Shown piece after piece: positions 1 through 8,078 of a stretch of 64,000 nt of DNA (position 1 is the first letter of the stretch; every line of letters starts with the position of its first letter). This DNA comes from Pseudonocardia sp. DSM 110487. Its GTDB lineage: Bacteria; Actinomycetota; Actinomycetes; Mycobacteriales; Pseudonocardiaceae. The translations under genes and the position numbers were made by a program. The notes below the pieces were generated by a model. The model worked only from the letters and a program-made list of their open reading frames with translations. It made no database searches and was not told where the DNA came from. Location of the stretch: the NCBI RefSeq assembly GCF_019468565.1, contig NZ_CP080521.1, positions 3,410,001-3,474,000 of the forward strand. The letters run 5' to 3'.

Positions 1-1
1 C

Positions 2-283
2 GCGATCGGCCGCGCGCTGATGGCGCGGCCCCGGGTGCTGCTGCTCGACGAGCCGTCGATGGGGCTCGCGCCGCAGATCATCCAGCAGATCTTCCGGATC
101 ATCAGCAGCATCAACGCCGACCGGGGCACCACCGTGCTGCTGGTGGAGCAGAACGCGAGCCAGGCCCTCGCCCTCGCGCACCGGGCGTACGTGCTGGAGA
201 CGGGGCGGGTGGTGCAGCACGGCACCGGCCGTCAGCTGCTCGACGATCCTGCCGTGCGCAACGCTTACCTCGGCGTGGCCTGA
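2..283 (+). CDS. livF: Branched-chain amino acid ABC transporter ATP-binding protein, LivF type (5' end outside window)
   Basis: This is the C-terminal part of an ABC ATPase; the reading frame is open from base 2, so the N-terminus with the Walker A loop lies outside the window. It keeps the Walker B stretch VLLLDEPSMGLAP, the D-loop and the switch histidine region in the form LLVEQNASQAL. The SMGLAP and VEQN wording is typical of LivF, the ATPase that powers uptake of branched-chain amino acids or related amides. It ends in AYLGVA, also common in LivF. It is a second LivF besides the complete one at 58481-59182. Its partner genes would lie to the left. A perfect hairpin follows six bases after the stop. 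Confidence 0.85.
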   Translation, partial: AIGRALMARPRVLLLDEPSMGLAPQIIQQIFRIISSINADRGTTVLLVEQNASQALALAHRAYVLETGRVVQHGTGRQLLDDPAVRNAYLGVA

Positions 284-288
284 TCATT

Positions 289-318
289 CGGCCGTCCGGG
301 TCAGAACCCGGACGGCCG
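289..318. terminator. Bidirectional hairpin between livF and thioesterase
   Basis: A perfect 13-bp stem (289-301 with 306-318) encloses a 4-nt loop. It sits between the stop of the left-edge livF and the last codons of the convergent thioesterase gene. There is no clear T-tract, as is usual in high-GC actinobacteria. It probably ends transcripts from both sides. Confidence 0.65.
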
Positions 319-720
319 GGTGTCCCGGTGCAGGCAGGTCAGCTTCGCCGTGCAGGTGCGCCTGCCCTCGGCGTCGGTGATCACGATCTCGGTGGTGGAC
401 GTGCTGCGGCCGACGTGGATCGGCCGGGCCACCCCGGTGACCAGCCCTTCTGTGGCCGATCGGTGGTGGGTGCACGCGAGCTCGAGGCCGACCGGGAACC
501 GGTCGGGCAGCGCGTGCAGCGCCGAGAGCGTGGAGCCGAGCGTCTCGGCCAGCACGGCGTTGGCGCCGCCGTGCAGCAGCCCGAACGGCTGGCGGTTGCC
601 TGCCACCGGCATGGTGCCGACCACCTCGTCGAGGCTCAGCGAGACGAACTCGATGCCCATCAGCTTGGGGAGCTGCTCGGGTGCGTCGGGAAGCGTGAGC
701 TCGGCCGGGTCGATGGGCAT
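301..720 (-). CDS. PaaI-family hotdog-fold thioesterase
   Basis: A 139-aa protein with the pattern of PaaI/DUF4442-like hotdog thioesterases: FGLLHGGANAVLAETLGS near residues 45-63 holds the HGG stretch that forms the active-site turn and helix. Such enzymes hydrolyse acyl-CoA thioesters in the cytosol; substrates range from phenylacetyl-CoA to hydroxybenzoyl-CoA and cannot be told here. The C-terminus continues the expected strands (GVARPIHVGRSTST, then AEGRRTCTAKLTCL). The ATG start at 720 gives the usual family length. The last codons overlap a terminator hairpin. The neighbours do not form an operon with it. Confidence 0.85.
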   Translation of the reverse strand: MPIDPAELTLPDAPEQLPKLMGIEFVSLSLDEVVGTMPVAGNRQPFGLLHGGANAVLAETLGSTLSALHALPDRFPVGLELACTHHRSATEGLVTGVARPIHVGRSTSTTEIVITDAEGRRTCTAKLTCLHRDTRPSGF

Positions 721-734
721 TCCGGCACCCTATG

Positions 735-1859
735 TCAGCCCCATCCGACGCTGACGTCGGTAGCGCCGAGCAGGGCGGCGTAGCGCGCGGCGGGTGCGTG
801 CACCGCCTCGCGGACCGCGGCGGGGAGCTCGCTGAACGGGCGGATGGTGACCGCGAGCTCCCCGTCGCGCCGCTCGTGCTCCCACACCGCGGCCACCGCC
901 CCGTCGACGACGAGGACGGGGGAGATCCAGCCCGCGGTGCGCGACACCTCGGACGTGCGTTCCGGCGGTACCGCGCGCTCGCGGTGGGAGCGCGGCGCGA
1001 TCACCCATGGGTCGAAGCCGGGGAGCAGCACGACGTCCCCTTCCGGGGAGTCGGGAACGGCGGCGAGCTCGTCGGCGTCCTCGGCGCGGACGACGAACCC
1101 GGCCTCGCCGTCGACCTCGACGGCGGTGAGCGCGTCGGCGTTCTCCCGGAACCAGCGCCGGGCAGGGGCAGGCTGGTCGCCCCACCAGCGGGCGACGTCG
1201 ACCGCGGTGGCCGGCCCGTTGGCGGTGAGGAAGCGCAGCAGCACCTCACGGTTGGCCGCGGACGGGTCGATCGGCCGCAGCGGGCGCCCGAGCCATGCCG
1301 CCGGGTTGACGAACGAGACCGCGCCGTCCGTGGACGGCCCGGAGCAGAGCAGGCCACGGCTCGCCGCCGGTTTGAGCACGGCGCCCCAGCCGGTGGAGAG
1401 CGGGGCGGCGAGTGCCGGGTCGCCGAGCCGAGCGGTGATCGCGGCTGCGAGCTCGGCCCTGCTGAGCGGCTCGGCGCCGAGCACCTCGCCGACGGCCTCG
1501 GTGATCGCGTGCACCTGCTCCCCGGTGACGCCGTGCTCACGCTCGTACGAGGGCGGGAAGCGACGGCGCGACTCGTAGTCGGTGCGCGCACCCACCCAGA
1601 CGTCGAGCTCGTCGGCGGGCAGCAGGTGCAAGGTGCCGCGCATGGCCCACGTGCGCACGAGCGACCGGTCGCGCCACAGCGCCGTGTCGAGGTCGGGCGG
1701 GGTGGCGCTGCGGATGCCGGCGATCAGCTCGGTGCACGACGCCACCTGCGCATGCAGCCCGCAGACCCGCCGCGCCACGGCGAGCGCGTCGGCCGCGGGC
1801 TCGACGAGGAGCTGCCGCCGCAACCGCCACCGCACCACTTGCCGCCATGTCACCTTCAC
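735..1859 (-). CDS. Winged-helix DNA-binding protein, HTH_42/AlkZ-like
   Basis: A 374-aa cytosolic protein with the marks of the HTH_42 (AlkZ/YcaQ) family: GLHAQ near residue 34, then RSLVRTWAMRGTLHLLPADE around residues 66-86, and WWGDQPAPARRWF in the middle. Relatives are DNA glycosylases that unhook interstrand crosslinks or excise bulky alkylated bases, and many sit in antibiotic clusters as self-resistance genes. No such cluster is visible here, so the general name is safer. It starts with GTG at 1859. It lies 51 bp downstream of the methyltransferase on the same strand and may share its transcript. Confidence 0.8.
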   Translation of the reverse strand: MKVTWRQVVRWRLRRQLLVEPAADALAVARRVCGLHAQVASCTELIAGIRSATPPDLDTALWRDRSLVRTWAMRGTLHLLPADELDVWVGARTDYESRRRFPPSYEREHGVTGEQVHAITEAVGEVLGAEPLSRAELAAAITARLGDPALAAPLSTGWGAVLKPAASRGLLCSGPSTDGAVSFVNPAAWLGRPLRPIDPSAANREVLLRFLTANGPATAVDVARWWGDQPAPARRWFRENADALTAVEVDGEAGFVVRAEDADELAAVPDSPEGDVVLLPGFDPWVIAPRSHRERAVPPERTSEVSRTAGWISPVLVVDGAVAAVWEHERRDGELAVTIRPFSELPAAVREAVHAPAARYAALLGATDVSVGWG

Positions 1860-1910
1860 GGTGCGATCCCAGCACAGGAGCCCGACCGGAAGGGAAGGGA
1901 GCTCGGGAGG

Positions 1911-2774
1911 CTACGGCTTGTGCGTCACGAAGATCGCAGTGCCGGGGAAGAGACGGCCTCGCAGGGGGGACCACTGGCCCCACACGGTCTCCCGGTCCTC
2001 CGGCCACTCCGGTTCCACCAGGTCGTCCAGCACCAGGCCGGCGGCGACGGTGTCGCGGACGCGGTCGCCCAGTGTGCGGTGGTGCTCCACGTAGGTGGCG
2101 TGGCCCTCGGCGTCGATCTCGACGTAGGGGGTGCGGTCGAAGTAGGACTGCTGGACGGTGAGCCCGTCGGGGCCGGGATCGTCGGAGAACATCCAGCGCA
2201 TGGGGTGGTTGACGGCGAACACCCAGCGGGCGCCCGGGCGCAGCACCCGCGCGACCTCGCGCATCACTCGCTCCGGCTCGGCCACGAACGGCACGGCCCC
2301 GAACGCGGAGCAGGCGGCGTCGAAGGAGGCGTCGGCGAACGGCAGGCGCTCGGCGCCCGCCTGCACGAGTGGTACCGCCAATCCGGTGGCGGCACTCAGC
2401 GTGGCTGCGTGGCGCAGCATCCCGGCGGACAGGTCGAGCGCCACGGGGCGGGCACCCTGCGCGGCGAGCCACCGTGAGCACGGCGCCGAGCCGCAGCCGA
2501 CCTCCAGCACCCGCAGACCGGTGACGTCGCCGAGCAGGCGGGCGTCGGCCTCGCGCAGGCCTTCCGGGCACCACATGAAGTCGGCCTCGCCGATGTCGCG
2601 GCCGTGTTCTGCCAGGTAGTCGTCGGCGTCGGCGTCCCACCACATCCGGCTCGCGCGCTCCGACTCGGCGCTGCCCACCTCCCGGCGGGCCACCCCGGCC
2701 GTCCCCAGCAACTCTTCGGCGCTCACCTGGGAATCATCAGGGAAGGTTGGCGGTTGAGCAGGGGGTACCCGCAT
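1911..2774 (-). CDS. Class I SAM-dependent methyltransferase
   Basis: A 287-aa protein with a Rossmann-type methyltransferase core. Motif I is VLEVGCGSAPCSRWLAAQG near residues 89-107, followed by the acidic strand end VALDLSAGML and by FDAACSAFGAVPFV and VARVLRPGARWVFA, the usual motifs II-IV of UbiE/Methyltransf_11 proteins. It transfers a methyl group from S-adenosylmethionine to an unknown small molecule. The N-terminal 60 residues carry SERASRMWWDADADDYL, common in actinobacterial members that sit beside rpsA. The ATG start at 2774 directly abuts the -35 element of the divergent rpsA promoter; a slightly later start is possible. Confidence 0.88.
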   Translation of the reverse strand: MRVPPAQPPTFPDDSQVSAEELLGTAGVARREVGSAESERASRMWWDADADDYLAEHGRDIGEADFMWCPEGLREADARLLGDVTGLRVLEVGCGSAPCSRWLAAQGARPVALDLSAGMLRHAATLSAATGLAVPLVQAGAERLPFADASFDAACSAFGAVPFVAEPERVMREVARVLRPGARWVFAVNHPMRWMFSDDPGPDGLTVQQSYFDRTPYVEIDAEGHATYVEHHRTLGDRVRDTVAAGLVLDDLVEPEWPEDRETVWGQWSPLRGRLFPGTAIFVTHKP

Positions 2775-2803
2775 TGCCCTGCTGATCGGGCGGCGCGTAG
2801 CAT
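2774..2803 (+). promoter_or_regulatory. Probable sigma-A promoter of rpsA
   Basis: TTGCCC (2774-2779) and TAGCAT (2798-2803) are separated by 18 bp, close to the actinobacterial housekeeping pattern TTGNNN-N18-TANNNT. Transcription would start near 2810 and give a leader of about 160 nt before the rpsA ATG at 2970. A second -10-like GATACT lies at 2804-2809. Confidence 0.55.
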
Positions 2804-2969
2804 GATACTCGCGTTGTGGTCAACGTCGCGGGTACGACGCGCGCTTCGCTCCGACCACGCATCGCGATGTTTTCCACGATCCACGACTAAGGGTGACAGC
2901 ACCACGTCACGAGACGTACCCAACACAGACCGCACCACCAGACCATCCACCACCGGAGCACCCCACTAC

Positions 2970-4436
2970 ATGTCCACCGACACCACCGCCGCCCCGACCA
3001 CGCCGCAGGTCGCCGTCAACGACATCGGGTCGGAGGAGGATTTCCTCGCCGCCATCGACCAGACGATCAAGTACTTCAACGATGGCGACATCGTCGAAGG
3101 CACGATCGTCAAGGTCGACCGTGACGAGGTCCTGCTCGACATCGGCTACAAGACCGAGGGCGTCATCCCCTCGCGCGAGCTCTCCATCAAGCACGATGTC
3201 GACCCCGCTGAGGTCGTGTCGGTCGGTGAGTACGTCGAGGCCCTCGTTCTCCAGAAGGAGGACAAGGAAGGCCGCCTGATCCTGTCCAAGAAGCGCGCGC
3301 AGTACGAGCGCGCGTGGGGCACGATCGAGGCCCTCAAGGAGGCCGACGAGCCTGTCGAGGGCACGGTCATCGAGGTCGTCAAGGGCGGCCTGATCCTGGA
3401 CATCGGGCTCCGCGGCTTCCTGCCGGCCTCGCTGGTCGAGATGCGCCGCGTCCGCGATCTGCAGCCGTACGTCGGCCGCAAGATCGAGGCCAAGATCATC
3501 GAGCTCGACAAGAACCGCAACAACGTGGTCCTGTCGCGCCGCGCATGGCTGGAGCAGACCCAGTCCGAGGTCCGCAGCGAGTTCCTCAACCAGCTGAAGC
3601 AGGGCCAGGTCCGCAAGGGCGTGGTGTCCTCGGTGGTCAACTTCGGTGCGTTCGTCGACCTCGGTGGGGTCGACGGCCTGGTGCACGTCTCCGAGCTGTC
3701 CTGGAAGCACATCGACCACCCGAGCGAGGTCGTCGAGGTCGGCCAGGAGGTCACGGTCGAGGTCCTGTCCGTGGAGATGGACCGCGAGCGCGTCTCGCTG
3801 TCGCTCAAGGCCACGCAGGAAGACCCGTGGCGGCTGTACGCCCGCACCCACGCGATCGGGCAGATCGTGCCGGGCAAGGTCACCAAGCTCGTCCCGTTCG
3901 GCGCCTTCGTGCGCGTCGAGGAGGGCATCGAGGGCCTGGTGCACATCTCGGAGCTGGCCGAGCGCCACGTCGAGATCCCGGAGCAGGTCGTGCAGGTCGG
4001 CGACGACTGCATGGTCAAGGTCATCGACATCGATCTCGACCGGCGGCGCATCTCGCTGTCGCTCAAGCAGGCCAACGAGGGCATGACGGTCGACACCGAG
4101 TTCGACCCCACCCGCTACGGCATGGCAGCCGAGTACGACGACCAGGGGAACTACATCTACCCCGAGGGCTTCGACGTCGACACCGGCGAGTGGAAGGAAG
4201 GCTTCGAGACTCAGCGCGAGGCCTGGGAGAAGGAGTACGCCGAGGCGCACACGCGCTACGAGCAGCACATCGCGCAGATCCGCAAGACCGCCGAGGCGGA
4301 GGCCGAGGCGGCCGCCGACGGCGGGGCTGCCAACTACTCGTCCGGTGGGGAGGCGGCCCCGGCGCAGACCGGCGGCTCGCTCGCCAGCGACGAGCAGCTG
4401 GCCGCGCTGCGGGAGAAGCTGTCCGGCGGAGCCTGA
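2970..4436 (+). CDS. rpsA: 30S ribosomal protein S1
   Basis: A 488-aa protein with four S1 RNA-binding repeats at roughly residues 38-107, 124-191, 210-278 and 295-364, each with the OB-fold pattern, for example VVNFGAFVDLGGVDGLVHVS and LVPFGAFVRVEEGIEGLVHI. S1 binds mRNA upstream of start codons and delivers it to the 30S subunit. Actinobacterial S1 has four repeats and a long acidic, alanine-rich tail, seen here after residue 365, instead of the six repeats of E. coli. The ATG at 2970 is chosen because MSTDTTAAPTT is the usual N-terminus; the open frame upstream is untranslated leader. It is transcribed alone, from a promoter at 2774 to a terminator at 4453. Confidence 0.98.
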   Translation: MSTDTTAAPTTPQVAVNDIGSEEDFLAAIDQTIKYFNDGDIVEGTIVKVDRDEVLLDIGYKTEGVIPSRELSIKHDVDPAEVVSVGEYVEALVLQKEDKEGRLILSKKRAQYERAWGTIEALKEADEPVEGTVIEVVKGGLILDIGLRGFLPASLVEMRRVRDLQPYVGRKIEAKIIELDKNRNNVVLSRRAWLEQTQSEVRSEFLNQLKQGQVRKGVVSSVVNFGAFVDLGGVDGLVHVSELSWKHIDHPSEVVEVGQEVTVEVLSVEMDRERVSLSLKATQEDPWRLYARTHAIGQIVPGKVTKLVPFGAFVRVEEGIEGLVHISELAERHVEIPEQVVQVGDDCMVKVIDIDLDRRRISLSLKQANEGMTVDTEFDPTRYGMAAEYDDQGNYIYPEGFDVDTGEWKEGFETQREAWEKEYAEAHTRYEQHIAQIRKTAEAEAEAAADGGAANYSSGGEAAPAQTGGSLASDEQLAALREKLSGGA

Positions 4437-4452
4437 TCGCAAGATCGCTATG

Positions 4453-4485
4453 ACGGCCCCGGTGACCACTGGTCACCGGGGCCGT
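4453..4485 (+). terminator. Strong terminator hairpin after rpsA
   Basis: A perfect 15-bp stem (4453-4467 with 4471-4485) closes a 3-nt loop, 16 nt after the rpsA stop. It is among the strongest simple hairpins in the window and isolates rpsA from the downstream lipoprotein gene. Confidence 0.85.
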
Positions 4486-4561
4486 CCCGCGTTCGGGGCA
4501 AGGTTTGTCACGGTTCGGTGAGCGAGCGGGCGCGTCGGGTGATAACCGCCCTGTTCCGATC

Positions 4562-4567
4562 TAACGT
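4562..4567 (+). promoter_or_regulatory. -10 box TAACGT of the lipoprotein gene
   Basis: TAACGT ends 7 nt before the ATG at 4575. With this spacing transcription would begin at or next to the start codon, giving a leaderless or nearly leaderless mRNA. A GGAGA is also present in the 7 nt, so the case is less clear than for uvrB or coaE. Confidence 0.4.
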
Positions 4568-4574
4568 GGAGACC

Positions 4575-5252
4575 ATGCGCGGGGCGGGAGGCGGGCGCGC
4601 CGCGCGGGCGCTGCTCGCTGTCGCGCTCGCGCTGGCGATCGGTGGGTGCAGCACCTCTGAGGCCGAGCCGACGGCCGTGCCGACCTTCCCGACGGCCGCC
4701 GAGCAGGGGCCGGCCACCACGGCGGCCGACGACGGCCGCGTCATCCCGGTCGACTGCGGCCGCATCCTCGGCGCCCCCGATCTCGAGGCCGTGATGGGGC
4801 TCCCGCTGGGCTCGGTGTCCGTGCGCACCACCATCGGGGTCCCCCAGCCGGCCGTGGGCCGCGTCGAACGGGTCTCCTGTCGCTACACCCGCGTCGGCGA
4901 CGGTGGCGGCAGGCCGCTGCTGGACCTCAACGCCACCGCCTACCGGGACGCCGCGGCCGCCTCCGCCCAGTGGCAGGTGAACGTCAGGGCGGAGTCGGGG
5001 GAGCGGCGTGACGTACCGCTCGGCAGCGCACCGGGTGTGCTCTTCGAGAAGCGGGGCCAGGCCGTGCTGATGGTCGCCCACTCCACGAGCAACCTGACGC
5101 TCGTGCTGCCGGACCAGCCGCTGCCCGGCGGGAAGACCCGCGCCGACGCGCTGGTGGACCTCGCCCTGCGGATACTCCCGGCCGTCTCGGCGGAGCCGGC
5201 GGCCGCACCCCCGCCGAACGAGCCGATGTCGCAGGCCGGCGCCGACCGATGA
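4575..5252 (+). CDS. Secreted lipoprotein, DUF3558-like
   Basis: A 225-aa lipoprotein. The N-terminus MRGAGGGRAARALL has positive charge, then a hydrophobic stretch and the lipobox AIGGC, with the lipidated cysteine near residue 25. The mature protein begins with a low-complexity T/P/A linker and then a globular domain with a paired cysteine pattern (VDCGRILGAPDL and VSCRYTRVG), which resembles actinobacterial DUF3558-type cell-surface lipoproteins of unknown function. The ATG at 4575 is preferred over the upstream GTG at 4518 because it gives a proper signal peptide. It stands alone between the rpsA terminator and coaE. Confidence 0.7.
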   Translation: MRGAGGGRAARALLAVALALAIGGCSTSEAEPTAVPTFPTAAEQGPATTAADDGRVIPVDCGRILGAPDLEAVMGLPLGSVSVRTTIGVPQPAVGRVERVSCRYTRVGDGGGRPLLDLNATAYRDAAAASAQWQVNVRAESGERRDVPLGSAPGVLFEKRGQAVLMVAHSTSNLTLVLPDQPLPGGKTRADALVDLALRILPAVSAEPAAAPPPNEPMSQAGADR

Positions 5253-5255
5253 TCC

Positions 5256-5418
5256 TGGCCGTGTCCCGCGGATCTCGACCGCGGGATTCGCGCCCAGATG
5301 GCCCCTGGCTGCGTTGTCGGCCCGACCGGGTATCTCGATACAACGGCTCGGGCCTCCGCCATGCCAGGAGCCATCTGGATCACGAATCCCATCGCCCGAG
5401 ACCCACGGGACGCGGCCA
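5256..5418. repeat. Long imperfect palindrome between the lipoprotein gene and coaE
   Basis: The whole 180-bp gap folds on itself. The left arm from 5256 to about 5327 matches the reverse complement of about 5344-5418 over most of its length, including TGGCC/GGCCA at the tips, GGGATTCG/CGAATCCC, CCAGATGGC/GCCATCTGG and GGCCCGA/TCGGGCC, with a GTATC-TC-GATAC apex at 5330-5341. Differences are mostly single transitions. It ends just before the coaE -10 box at 5421. It may be a structured RNA, a bidirectional transcription or attenuation signal, or a decayed palindromic mobile element. Confidence 0.6.
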
Positions 5419-5420
5419 TG

Positions 5421-5426
5421 TAACCT
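5421..5426 (+). promoter_or_regulatory. -10 box TAACCT of coaE
   Basis: TAACCT lies 6 nt before the coaE GTG, with no ribosome binding site between. This is the arrangement of actinobacterial leaderless genes. Confidence 0.5.
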
Positions 5427-5432
5427 CCCGCC

Positions 5433-6626
5433 GTGCTGCGCGTCGGCCTCACCGGGGGCATCGGATCGGGCAAGTCGACGGTCGCGCGCCGCCTGGTCGA
5501 GCGCGGCGCGGTTCTCGTCGACTCCGACGTGCTGGCCCGCGAGGTCGTCGCCCCCGGCACCGAGGGGCTCGTCGAGGTGGCCGCCGCGTTCGGCGACGGC
5601 GTGCTGGACGCATCCGGTGCCCTCGACCGGGCGGCGCTGGCGGCGGTCGTGTTCGGCGACCCGGCCGCCCTGCAACGGCTCAACGCGATCGTGCACCCGC
5701 GGGTGCGGGATCGGTCCACCGAGCTCATCGCCGCGGCTCCCGCGGACGCCGTGGTCGTACAGGACATCCCGCTGCTCGTCGAGAACGGCATGGCGCCGCT
5801 CTTCCCGCTGGTGGTCGTGGTGCACGCCGACGCGGAGGAGCGGGTGCGGCGGCTCGTGCGGCGCGGCCTGCCCGAGGCGGATGCCCGCGCACGGCTCGCC
5901 GCCCAGGCGAGCGACGACGCGCGCCGGGCGGCCGCCGACGTCTGGTTGGACAACTCCGGTGACGAGCGCGATCTCGACGCCGCGGTCGACGCGCTCTGGG
6001 AGCGGCGGCTCGTCCCGTTCGAGGTGAACCTGCGGGAGCGCCGGGCCGTCTCGGCCGGCGCGCCGCGGCTCGTCGGCCCGGATCCGGATTGGCCCGCCGC
6101 GGCAGAGCGCCTGCGGGCGCGCGTGGCCGCCGCGGTGGGTGAGCGCGGCCGCGGCGTGGCGCACATCGGGTCCACCTCGGTGCCCGGACTGCCCGCCAAG
6201 GACGTCATCGATCTGCAGCTCGGGGTCGAGTCGCTCGCCGACGCCGACGCCGTGCGCGACGACCTGCAGGACGCGGGCTTTCCGTGGCACCCGCGCATCG
6301 ACCACGACAACCCGAGGCCGGCCGGCTCGCCGGTCTGGCCCAAGCGGGTGCACGGCAGCGCGGATCCGGGGCGGGTCGTGAACCTGCACATCCGCGAGAT
6401 CGGCTCGCCCGGGTGGCGCTACGCGCTGCTCTTCCGCGACTGGCTGCGCGCCGACGCCGCGGCCCGCGCGGAGTACCTCGCCGTCAAGCTGACGGCGGCC
6501 GAACGGTACGCGGAGGACCCCGACGCCGACCGGTACGTCGAGGTGAAAGAGCCGTGGTTCGACGCAGCTTCGAGACAGGCCGACGATTGGGCCGCAACTT
6601 CCGCATGGGTCCCGTCGTTGGACTGA
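5433..6626 (+). CDS. coaE: Dephospho-CoA kinase fused to a GrpB (UPF0157) domain
   Basis: A 397-aa two-domain protein. Residues 1 to about 195 are dephospho-CoA kinase, which phosphorylates the ribose 3'-OH of dephospho-CoA in the last step of CoA synthesis: P-loop GLTGGIGSGKST at residues 5-16, the VDSDVLAREVV acceptor region and the VVQDIPLLVENG stretch. Residues about 215-385 form a GrpB/UPF0157 nucleotidyltransferase-like domain with HIGSTSVPGLPAKDVIDL. This fusion is known in mycobacteria and other actinobacteria; the second domain's role is unsettled. GTG at 5433 follows a -10 box directly. The gene sits in the conserved rpsA-coaE-uvrB order. Confidence 0.96.
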   Translation: MLRVGLTGGIGSGKSTVARRLVERGAVLVDSDVLAREVVAPGTEGLVEVAAAFGDGVLDASGALDRAALAAVVFGDPAALQRLNAIVHPRVRDRSTELIAAAPADAVVVQDIPLLVENGMAPLFPLVVVVHADAEERVRRLVRRGLPEADARARLAAQASDDARRAAADVWLDNSGDERDLDAAVDALWERRLVPFEVNLRERRAVSAGAPRLVGPDPDWPAAAERLRARVAAAVGERGRGVAHIGSTSVPGLPAKDVIDLQLGVESLADADAVRDDLQDAGFPWHPRIDHDNPRPAGSPVWPKRVHGSADPGRVVNLHIREIGSPGWRYALLFRDWLRADAAARAEYLAVKLTAAERYAEDPDADRYVEVKEPWFDAASRQADDWAATSAWVPSLD

Positions 6627-6726
6627 ACGGAGGATGCTGCCGGTAACAGACCGGAGTAGTCCGTCGATGGAGGAGGCAAAGCATCTCCGTTCGGGTGAAG
6701 GGCGAGCTGTCGGGGAGGGGCGAGGA

Positions 6727-7434
6727 GTGACCGCTTCGGTCTCCCAGCGTGCCGATCTCGACGACGACGCGTCGGACGGCACCGAGCTGGTGCAGCGGCC
6801 CAGCCTCAGCACGCCTGCTGAGCTGCGTGTGGACTTCGGGGCCCACCTCGAAGCCAACTACCAGCGTCTCGTCGCGCAGCTGTACGCCATCACGCTCAAC
6901 CCGGGCGAGGCCCACGACGTCGTGCAGGACGCCTACTCCCGGGCGTGGCGCAGCTGGGTGGCGATCGGTCGCACCCCCGACCCGAGCGCGTGGATCCGGC
7001 GCGTCGCGGTCCGTTCCACCATCCGCAGCTGGCGGGGAGCGCTGGCCCGCTTCGGGATCGGTCGTCCGCGGGCCATCGGCACCGGCGTCGACGACCGCAC
7101 CCGGGCCATCCTCAGGTCGCTGGCTCGGCTGTCGCCCGCGGAGCGGCGCGCGGTCGTCCTGTTCCACATGGCCGGTGCCACGGTCGAGGAGATCGCGGCC
7201 ATCGAGCAGGCGTCCGAGACGCTGGTCCACGCCCGGCTGACGCGCGGCCGCCACGTCGTCACGGAGGGGATGGCCGACGTGCTCCCCGACGTGCTGGGCG
7301 ACGCCGCCGCCACCGGTTACGCCCCCGGCTACGGGCTCGACGGTGCCGGGCCGGCGAGATCCGATGACCACGGGCTCGACGACCCCGATGCCCACAATCC
7401 CGCTGCCCACGACTACGAGGGAGGTCGTCGGTGA
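6727..7434 (+). CDS. ECF-type RNA polymerase sigma factor
   Basis: A sigma-70 family protein with region 2 (ALTLNPGEAHDVVQDAYSRAW-like segment around residues 53-78) and a region 4 helix-turn-helix (LSPAERRAVVLFHMAGATVE, then ASETLVHARLTRG), about 235 aa. Such factors direct RNA polymerase to a small regulon. The start is uncertain: GTG at 6727 follows GGGAGGGG-type ribosome binding bases, while ATG at 6667 or 6634 would add up to 31 residues. The last ~50 residues are an unusual D/H/G-rich tail. The next gene overlaps by 4 nt (GTGA) and is the likely regulator of this factor. Confidence 0.85.
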   Translation: MTASVSQRADLDDDASDGTELVQRPSLSTPAELRVDFGAHLEANYQRLVAQLYAITLNPGEAHDVVQDAYSRAWRSWVAIGRTPDPSAWIRRVAVRSTIRSWRGALARFGIGRPRAIGTGVDDRTRAILRSLARLSPAERRAVVLFHMAGATVEEIAAIEQASETLVHARLTRGRHVVTEGMADVLPDVLGDAAATGYAPGYGLDGAGPARSDDHGLDDPDAHNPAAHDYEGGRR

Positions 7435-8078
7435 CGGACGGCTACGAGCGCATCACCGACGAGCTGCGCAGGCTCGACGACGAGCTGGCGACCGCTGTCA
7501 CGCTCCCCTCGGTGGACACGGTCATCCGTCGGGCGCGCACGCTCAACCGGGCCAGCACCGCGGCCGCGGCGGCGGTCCTCACCGTCGGCGCGCTGGGCGC
7601 CACAACGGCGGTCGCCCAGCTCACGGTGCCGAGCCAGGCCATCGACCCGGCCGCAGCCATCTCGGCCGACACCGGGCCGTCCACGCGGGTCGGGGCCGGG
7701 GCGTCGCTGCCCGTCGAGGAAGAGCCCACGTCCTCCACCGAGGAGACGACCTCGGAGGACGCACCCGTCGAGGACCCGGTCCCGGCTCCCGCGCCCGGTC
7801 CCGACCCGGCGCTCGCCGCGCCGCCCCCGCCCGTGCTCCCCCCGCCGCCTGCCGTCGTCCCCACCACCGCGTCGTCGCCGCAGACCACCACCACGCGGAG
7901 GACGGAGAACAACGACGAGGGCGACGAGGACGAGACGTCCAAGCCGACGAAGCCGACCAAGCCGCCGAAGCCCACGTCGAAGCCCCAGCCGACCAGCGAC
8001 CCGGACCCGACCAAGGACCCCACGGAGACGAACGACCCCGAGCCGACCTCGGAACCCGACCCCCCGACCTCGGGCTAG
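7431..8078 (+). CDS. Single-pass membrane protein with P/T/E-rich exterior, sigma-factor partner
   Basis: A 215-aa protein that begins with a short charged cytosolic segment (ITDELRRLDDELATAV), one membrane segment near residues 42-64, and about 145 residues of low-complexity Pro/Thr/Glu sequence ending in repeated KPTKPPKPTSKP and DPEPTSEPD motifs. Its position, translationally coupled by GTGA to the sigma gene, suggests an anti-sigma or membrane tether, but it lacks the HxxxCxxC zinc motif of ZAS anti-sigma factors. The tail may span the cell wall. No enzymatic domain is visible. Its TAG stop overlaps the TAG stop of the convergent DUF402 gene. Confidence 0.65.
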   Translation: MTDGYERITDELRRLDDELATAVTLPSVDTVIRRARTLNRASTAAAAAVLTVGALGATTAVAQLTVPSQAIDPAAAISADTGPSTRVGAGASLPVEEEPTSSTEETTSEDAPVEDPVPAPAPGPDPALAAPPPPVLPPPPAVVPTTASSPQTTTTRRTENNDEGDEDETSKPTKPTKPPKPTSKPQPTSDPDPTKDPTETNDPEPTSEPDPPTSG

